Source of the DNA: Pseudomonadota bacterium
GTDB taxonomy: Bacteria; Pseudomonadota; Alphaproteobacteria; Rhizobiales; Xanthobacteraceae
Direction of reading: 5' to 3'
DNA length: 8,744 nucleotides
Assembly (NCBI GenBank): GCA_023417665.1
Contig: JAEZFA010000124.1
Location: 1-8,744 of the forward strand
In this document: positions 5,211-8,744 of the stretch, in pieces
How the letters are laid out: each line of letters starts with the position of its first letter
Position numbering within the stretch: position 1 is the stretch's first letter
The notes under the pieces: model-generated
The model's database searches: none
What the model saw: the letters and a program-made list of their open reading frames with translations, nothing else
Told to the model about the DNA's origin: nothing
Program-made: the position numbers and the translations under genes

Positions 5211-5293
5211 TCGTCATCCTTCGAGACGCAAATCCTTCACACCGTCTCTCCGGGAGCACGAAAAGCATGTTCATTGCGGCCCGGTAATGACGA
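5211..5293. repeat. Possible degenerate interspersed palindromic element
   Basis: The segment begins TCGTCATCCTTCGAGACGC and ends ATGACGA. The outer 7 bp (5211-5217 and 5287-5293) are exact inverted repeats. The opening resembles a short palindromic repeat that I recall from Bradyrhizobium-like genomes (TCATCCTTCGAGACGC ... GGATGACG), but the interior here is not palindromic, so it would be a decayed copy. It lies between the thioesterase start and the dehydrogenase stop. Confidence 0.35.
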
Positions 5294-5310
5294 GAAATGA
5301 CGCAGGGCTT

Positions 5311-5330
5311 CGGTAATCGGTTGATTGCCG
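5311..5330 (-). terminator. Weak stem-loop after the FAD dehydrogenase
   Basis: CGGTAATC and GATTGCCG flank a 4-nt loop 7 bp beyond the dehydrogenase stop codon. As leftward RNA the stem has one C-A mismatch and no U run follows. It is at best a weak terminator, so transcription may continue into the thioesterase gene. Confidence 0.25.
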
Positions 5331-5337
5331 ACGCCGA

Positions 5338-6984
5338 TCACTTCACCAGCTTCGCCGCCTCCCGTCCCGCGATACGCCCGGAAAAGATGCAGCCGCCGAG
5401 GAAGGTGCCTTCCAGCGCGCGGTAGCCATGCACGCCGCCGCCACCGAAGCCTGCGACCTCGCCGGCCGCGAATACGTTGCCAAGCGGATTTGTGCCGTCC
5501 TTCAGCACCCGCGCGGATAGATCGGTCTCAAGCCCCCCAAGCGTCTTGCGGGTGAGCACCCACAGCCGTACCGCGATCAGCGGTCCCGCGGCCGGGTCGA
5601 GCAGCCGGTGCGGCTTGGCCACGCGGATCAGCTTGTCACCGATATAGCCGCGCGCCTGACGGATTGCCGCGATCTGCGCGTCCTTGCCGAACTTGTTGTC
5701 GAGATCGCGATCACGCGCCTCGACTTCGCGCGTGACGGTCGCAAGATCGAGGAGGTTCTTCTGCGTCAGCGCATTCATCTTCGCGACGAGTTCGCCGAGT
5801 GTATCGGCGACCACGAAATCCTTTCCGGCGTTCACGAATTTCTGCACCGGCGTGAGCGTACCGCGGCCGCGCTTCAGCACGCCCATGATGCTCTTGCCGG
5901 TCAGATCGGGGTTCTGCTCCTGCCCGGAAAGCGCGAACTCCTTCCCGATGACGCGCTGGTTCAGAAGAAACCAGGAATAATCGTCCCCGTGTCTGGTGAT
6001 GTGCTCGAGCGCCCCCAGACCATCGAAGCCGGGGTAGAGCGGGATCGGAAAACGCTTGCCCCGCGCGTCGAGCCACAAAGGCGTCGGTCCGGACAGAATG
6101 CGGATGCCATGGCGCGACCAGATCGGAGCATAATTGTCGATGCCTTCGGGGTAGTGCCACATGCGGTCGGCATTGATCAGCCGCCCGCCCGCCTGTTCGA
6201 CCACGCCTTGCATCAGGCCGTCGACATGATCCGGCACGCCCGAGAGCATTTGCGCCGGCGCGCGGCCCATGCTCGGCGGCCAGTTCTTCCGAACGAGATC
6301 GTGATTGCCGCCGATGCCTCCCGACGTCACGATGATCGCTTGTGCCTTCAACCTGAACTCGCCAACCACCGTGCGCGAAGACTTGGCGGCGCGCTCGACA
6401 TTCGACGGCTCCAGCACTTCGCCTTCAACGCCATCTTCCACGCCGCCGCTTGCGATCAGCTTCGTCACGCGATGGCGGAAGCAGAAACGCACGAGGCCCT
6501 TCTTCTCGGCTTCGCGCAGCCGCCGCACGAACGGCGCAATGATCGCCGGTCCCGTGCCCCAGGTGATGTGAAAGCGCGGCACCGAATTGCCGTGCCCGGT
6601 CGCAAGATAACCGCCGCGCTCCGCCCAGCCCGGCACCGGAAACCAGCGCACGCCCTGCGCATGCAGCCACGCGCGCTTCTCACCGGCGGCGAAATCGACA
6701 TAGGCCTCCGCCCATTTTTTCGGCCAATGATCTTCCTCGCGGTCGAAAGCCGCGGAGCCCTGCCAGTCCTGCCAGGCAAGTTCGCGGGAATCCCTGATGC
6801 CGAGCCGGCGCTGCTCGGGCGAGTTCACCAGCATCAAGCCACCGAACGACCAGTATGCCTGCCCGCCCAGCGACTGCTCCGGCTCCTGATCGAGCAGTAT
6901 GACTTTCTTTCCGGCGTCGGCGACTTCCGCCGCCGCCACCAGCCCCGCCAGCCCGCCGCCGACGACAATGACGTCCGCGTCCAT
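5338..6984 (-). CDS. FAD-binding dehydrogenase (fumarate reductase/KstD-like flavoprotein)
   Basis: A 548-residue cytosolic flavoprotein. The N-terminal ADVIVVGGGLAGLVAAAEVA is a Rossmann dinucleotide-binding fold (GGGLAG at 9-14) ending in acidic D32, followed by the GGQAYWSFGG signature (40-49). Further on it has GGIGGNHDLVRKNWP, and near the C-terminus AAGEVAGFGGGG (506-517) with HGYRALEGTFLGG, the second FAD-contacting region. This pattern belongs to a family usually named putative FAD-binding dehydrogenase, related to fumarate reductase flavoprotein and 3-ketosteroid delta1-dehydrogenase; the substrate is unknown. The frame is open to 7113, but I start at the ATG at 6982-6984: it has a GGGAGG ribosome binding site 5 nt upstream and puts the Rossmann strand at the N-terminus. 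The longer start would place protein over the TATAAT element and lacks a ribosome binding site. It is divergent from the DUF2798 gene. Confidence 0.92.
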   Translation of the reverse strand: MDADVIVVGGGLAGLVAAAEVADAGKKVILLDQEPEQSLGGQAYWSFGGLMLVNSPEQRRLGIRDSRELAWQDWQGSAAFDREEDHWPKKWAEAYVDFAAGEKRAWLHAQGVRWFPVPGWAERGGYLATGHGNSVPRFHITWGTGPAIIAPFVRRLREAEKKGLVRFCFRHRVTKLIASGGVEDGVEGEVLEPSNVERAAKSSRTVVGEFRLKAQAIIVTSGGIGGNHDLVRKNWPPSMGRAPAQMLSGVPDHVDGLMQGVVEQAGGRLINADRMWHYPEGIDNYAPIWSRHGIRILSGPTPLWLDARGKRFPIPLYPGFDGLGALEHITRHGDDYSWFLLNQRVIGKEFALSGQEQNPDLTGKSIMGVLKRGRGTLTPVQKFVNAGKDFVVADTLGELVAKMNALTQKNLLDLATVTREVEARDRDLDNKFGKDAQIAAIRQARGYIGDKLIRVAKPHRLLDPAAGPLIAVRLWVLTRKTLGGLETDLSARVLKDGTNPLGNVFAAGEVAGFGGGGVHGYRALEGTFLGGCIFSGRIAGREAAKLVK

Positions 6985-7111
6985 ATATTCCTCCCGCATT
7001 CCTGATGCGCGTTTTATGTGCGCGGCTTCGCTTGCCGCTGTTTGCTGCCTGTGATTATAGCCTAACGAAATCGAACTTCTCGCGCGAGCCGCGCCTTCCG
7101 CAACGGCATCC
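6985..7111. promoter_or_regulatory. Divergent promoter region, dehydrogenase / DUF2798
   Basis: On the minus strand a perfect TATAAT (7059-7054) would start transcription near 7047, giving about a 60-nt dehydrogenase leader; its -35 region is poor. On the plus strand TTGCCG (7032-7037), an 18-bp spacer and TATAGC (7056-7061) form a candidate promoter for DUF2798. The two -10 elements overlap. A 10-bp palindrome CTCGCGCGAG sits at 7079-7088, near the leftward -35 position, where a regulator could bind. Confidence 0.45.
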
Positions 7112-7345
7112 ATGCAAAAACTACATTCGCGCTACGGGCGCATCATTGTCCCGGGCCTGCTGACCTTTTTCATGACCGCCCTCGTCTCCGGCCTATCGAC
7201 GGTGATCGCGCTCGGCTTCACGCGTGCCGCGCTGAACATCTGGCCAGGCGCATGGCTGGCGTCCTGGACGCTGGCGTTTCCGGCAGCGCTGTTCATGTTG
7301 CCGTTCTCGCAATGGCTGGCGGGCTTCGTGATCCGGCGGCCGTAG
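7112..7345 (+). CDS. DUF2798 family small membrane protein
   Basis: A 77-residue protein with two hydrophobic segments, about 11-35 (IIVPGLLTFFMTALVSGLSTV...) and 48-72 (WLASWTLAFPAALFMLPFSQW...). A basic N-terminus and a C-terminal Arg-Arg-Pro give a hairpin with both ends probably cytosolic. The pattern (a MT-LVSG motif in helix 1; W-x-x-A-W and FP-A-L-x-x-P in and before helix 2) fits DUF2798, a family of inner-membrane proteins of unknown function. The ATG at 7112-7114 has no clear Shine-Dalgarno upstream (CAACGGCATCC), so translation may be weak. No alternative start leaves helix 1 intact. It is divergent from the dehydrogenase and ends 4 bp before the convergent crotonase gene. Confidence 0.85.
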   Translation: MQKLHSRYGRIIVPGLLTFFMTALVSGLSTVIALGFTRAALNIWPGAWLASWTLAFPAALFMLPFSQWLAGFVIRRP

Positions 7346-7349
7346 CGCT

Positions 7350-8120
7350 TCAGCTCTTTTTCGCCCCGGTTTTTCCCAAGGTCCTCGCCACATAGGCGCG
7401 GATGTTTTCGATCGTCTCTTTCGCTTCCCAGACCTTCATAATCTGTTTTGCGAGACTGCCCCGATCGTTTTTCAGAATTTGCCGTGCGCCAACCCGCAAG
7501 TGCCGCTTGTTCGCGGCGAAAGCTTCTAGCCTGATCGCGGCAAGCTGCTGCGCTTTCTCAATCGCACGCGCCATCAGGCGATCCGCGTTCACGGCTTCAT
7601 CGGCAAAGCCGTTCTGAAGCGCGCCCTGCGTGTCGAAGGTTTCGCCGCTCGCGGTGAAGTTCGGGAAATGCACGGGCGACGTGGTCGCGCGGAGCACTTC
7701 GAAAGCGAACGGAGGAAACGGCACGCCGACCAGCAGCTCGGTCACGCCCATGCGACCCGCATCCTTCGCAAGCACGCGATAATCGGCGCAACAGGCCAGC
7801 ACCGCGCCGCCCGCAATGGCGTGCCCGTTGATTGCAGCGACGAGCGGCTTCGGAAAGTAAAACAGCTCCTCGTACATCTCGTCGAGCGCAAGCACGAGCG
7901 CGCGAAGATAGCTCCGCCCGCCTTCCGCCGCGCGCGGCAGGTCGACGCCGGCGGAGAAAATCTTTCCCTTGCTCGTCAGGACCACTGCCCGCGCATCCGA
8001 CTTTGCGAGGCGCCGGAACTCCTTCTTCAGCACCTTGCAGAAATCGACATCGAGCGCATTGGCCTTTCCGCGCTTTAACTCGACGACGGCAATCCCGTTC
8101 TCGCTACGAATTTCCAGCAC
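7350..8120 (-). CDS. Crotonase-fold enoyl-CoA hydratase/isomerase family protein
   Basis: A 256-residue cytosolic protein with the crotonase layout: GKANALD near residue 20, the first oxyanion-hole segment GKIFSAGVDL (52-61), the second NGHAIAGGAVLACCADYRV (98-116), and GVTELLVGVPFPP (125-137). In rat enoyl-CoA hydratase the catalytic glutamates are E144 and E164. Here the E144 position is V107 while the E164 equivalent is E128. This single-Glu arrangement, together with the AGG-x-V/L and DYR pattern, resembles mitochondrial delta3,delta2-enoyl-CoA isomerase (ECI1), so a double-bond isomerase acting on an acyl-CoA is more likely than a hydratase. The substrate is unknown. The start is GTG (8118-8120), immediately after the stop codon of the UPF0114 gene, and GAGAAAGAG inside that gene's last codons can act as ribosome binding site. 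Translational coupling is likely. The C-terminus is basic (Lys-Thr-Gly-Ala-Lys-Lys-Ser). Confidence 0.92.
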   Translation of the reverse strand: MLEIRSENGIAVVELKRGKANALDVDFCKVLKKEFRRLAKSDARAVVLTSKGKIFSAGVDLPRAAEGGRSYLRALVLALDEMYEELFYFPKPLVAAINGHAIAGGAVLACCADYRVLAKDAGRMGVTELLVGVPFPPFAFEVLRATTSPVHFPNFTASGETFDTQGALQNGFADEAVNADRLMARAIEKAQQLAAIRLEAFAANKRHLRVGARQILKNDRGSLAKQIMKVWEAKETIENIRAYVARTLGKTGAKKS

Positions 8121-8675
8121 TTACTCTTTCTCGCTCTGCTTCTTGTGGTGCTGCATGTACATGAACACCGTCAGGGCGATGATGACCGCGGCAATGCCGC
8201 CGCCCATGAGCAGAAGGTTCTGCGACGCATCGCCGACCAGCGTTCGGCCGAGGAAGAACACGCCAAGCGCCAGCACCACGACGCCGGAGAGCGTCACCTT
8301 CAGGTCGTCGATGCTCTCGACCTTGAGCCAGTCCGGCACCGGGATCTCGTCCTGGATATAGAGCTGGTACAGGCCGATCGCGACCACATGCAGCACGGTC
8401 ACGAGCAGGAACGCGTCCACCGCCTCGATCGCGGCAAGCATCAGCTGCTTGGTGTCGGTTTCCCAGCGCAGGAGCGCGATGACCGCATCCACGATTTCCC
8501 AGAGCGAGTGCGCAAGCAGCGCCGTTGCGATCAGAAAAGTGCCGACGATCGCCAGCAGCATCGAGCCGCGCGCAACCAGCACGAAGAAGCCGAGAAACGG
8601 CCGCTCCTTCATGGCCAGACGCCAGTCGACATCCTTTTGCAGCGGCAGTTTTTGTTTGCGGGGTGTGGTGGGCAT
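8121..8675 (-). CDS. UPF0114 (YqhA family) membrane protein
   Basis: A 184-residue inner-membrane protein with a basic cytosolic N-terminus and four likely membrane segments at about 28-54, 80-106, 127-147 and 153-174. Family-like features are an Ala-Arg at the start of helix 1, the IEAVDAFLLVTVLHVVAIGLYQLYI helix, and the PDWLKVESIDDLKVTLSGVVV stretch (114-134) joining helices 2 and 3. UPF0114/YqhA proteins have no established function. The C-terminus is charged (HHKKQSEKE). AGGA lies about 9 nt before the ATG at 8673-8675. It is the first visible gene of a leftward two-gene unit with the crotonase gene, with no gap between its TAA and the next GTG. The pairing suggests co-expression but does not tell the function. 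Confidence 0.87.
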   Translation of the reverse strand: MPTTPRKQKLPLQKDVDWRLAMKERPFLGFFVLVARGSMLLAIVGTFLIATALLAHSLWEIVDAVIALLRWETDTKQLMLAAIEAVDAFLLVTVLHVVAIGLYQLYIQDEIPVPDWLKVESIDDLKVTLSGVVVLALGVFFLGRTLVGDASQNLLLMGGGIAAVIIALTVFMYMQHHKKQSEKE

Positions 8676-8720
8676 CTTCCGCTTCCTGAAAAGCCCCCAC
8701 CCGCTCGCTTACGCTCGCCT

Positions 8721-8744
8721 CCCTCCCCCGCTTGCGGGGGAGGG
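8721..8744. repeat. G/C-rich palindromic repeat at the window edge
   Basis: CCCTCCCCCGC (8721-8731) and GCGGGGGAGGG (8734-8744) form a perfect 11-bp hairpin around TT, preceded by a CGCTCGCTTACGCTCGCC stretch. This resembles abundant intergenic palindromes (REP-like) of Bradyrhizobium-type genomes, as I recall them. It may extend past the window edge. It sits 45 bp upstream of the UPF0114 start codon, in the region where that gene's promoter or a terminator of the next gene would be. Confidence 0.7.

Noticed and set aside
4634..5287. Rightward 217-codon frame across the gene-free region and antisense to the thioesterase
   Set aside because: Most of it is opposite the FlK-like gene, whose catalytic triad spacing is intact. 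The translation shows no family pattern.
5608..7005. Very long rightward open frame (465 codons) antisense to the dehydrogenase
   Set aside because: Long antisense frames are common opposite G/C-rich genes. The translation is Arg/His/Ala-rich without motifs, while the leftward frame has both FAD-binding signatures.
6985..7113. Upstream extension of the dehydrogenase by 43 codons
   Set aside because: The ATG at 6982-6984 has an excellent ribosome binding site and starts right before the Rossmann strand. The extension covers the TATAAT element.

Overview
The window looks like an ordinary chromosomal stretch of an alphaproteobacterium of the order Hyphomicrobiales (Rhizobiales), most like the Bradyrhizobiaceae/Xanthobacteraceae. 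This rests on three things: strongly G/C-biased third codon positions, the gene families present (a YqgE, DsbD-alpha-domain and peroxiredoxin cluster, paired DUF465 proteins, a degenerate-GGDEF/EAL protein), and a G/C-rich palindrome at the right edge that resembles short repeats scattered through such genomes. No phage, transposase, integrase, CRISPR array, tRNA or rRNA was seen.

Left part (1-3303): the 3' part of a GGDEF-EAL signalling protein runs rightward and meets a leftward yqgE/algH-family gene tail to tail, 4 bp apart. Divergent from yqgE is a secreted stand-alone DsbD N-terminal (alpha) domain protein, followed in the same direction by a type II / Prx5-like peroxiredoxin with a single cysteine. 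The last two may form a small thiol-redox unit, although one is predicted periplasmic and the other cytosolic.

Middle part (3304-5197): two small coiled-coil DUF465 (YdcH/SlyX-like) paralogues are transcribed divergently from a 213-bp region holding a perfect dyad. Three stem-loops follow the rightward one, including a 34-bp perfect palindrome flanked by T runs that serves it and the convergent cold-shock gene. The cold-shock gene has a strong ribosome binding site. Upstream of it lies 504 bp without a convincing gene, then a leftward hotdog thioesterase with the Thr/Glu/His triad spacing of fluoroacetyl-CoA thioesterase FlK.

Right part (5198-8744): a long leftward FAD-binding dehydrogenase (548 aa from the start chosen here) is divergent from a two-helix DUF2798 membrane protein, with -10-like elements overlapping on the two strands. 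Convergent with DUF2798 is a two-gene leftward unit: a UPF0114/YqhA-family membrane protein whose stop codon abuts the GTG start of a crotonase-fold protein. That protein lacks the first catalytic Glu of true enoyl-CoA hydratases and resembles delta3,delta2-enoyl-CoA isomerases. The thioesterase, dehydrogenase and crotonase are all compatible with acyl-CoA or lipid catabolism, but nothing shows they share a pathway.

I did not find a convincing undescribed system. The best second looks are the divergent DUF465 pair with its dyad, the long gene-free region upstream of the cold-shock gene, and the overlapping divergent promoter between the dehydrogenase and DUF2798.
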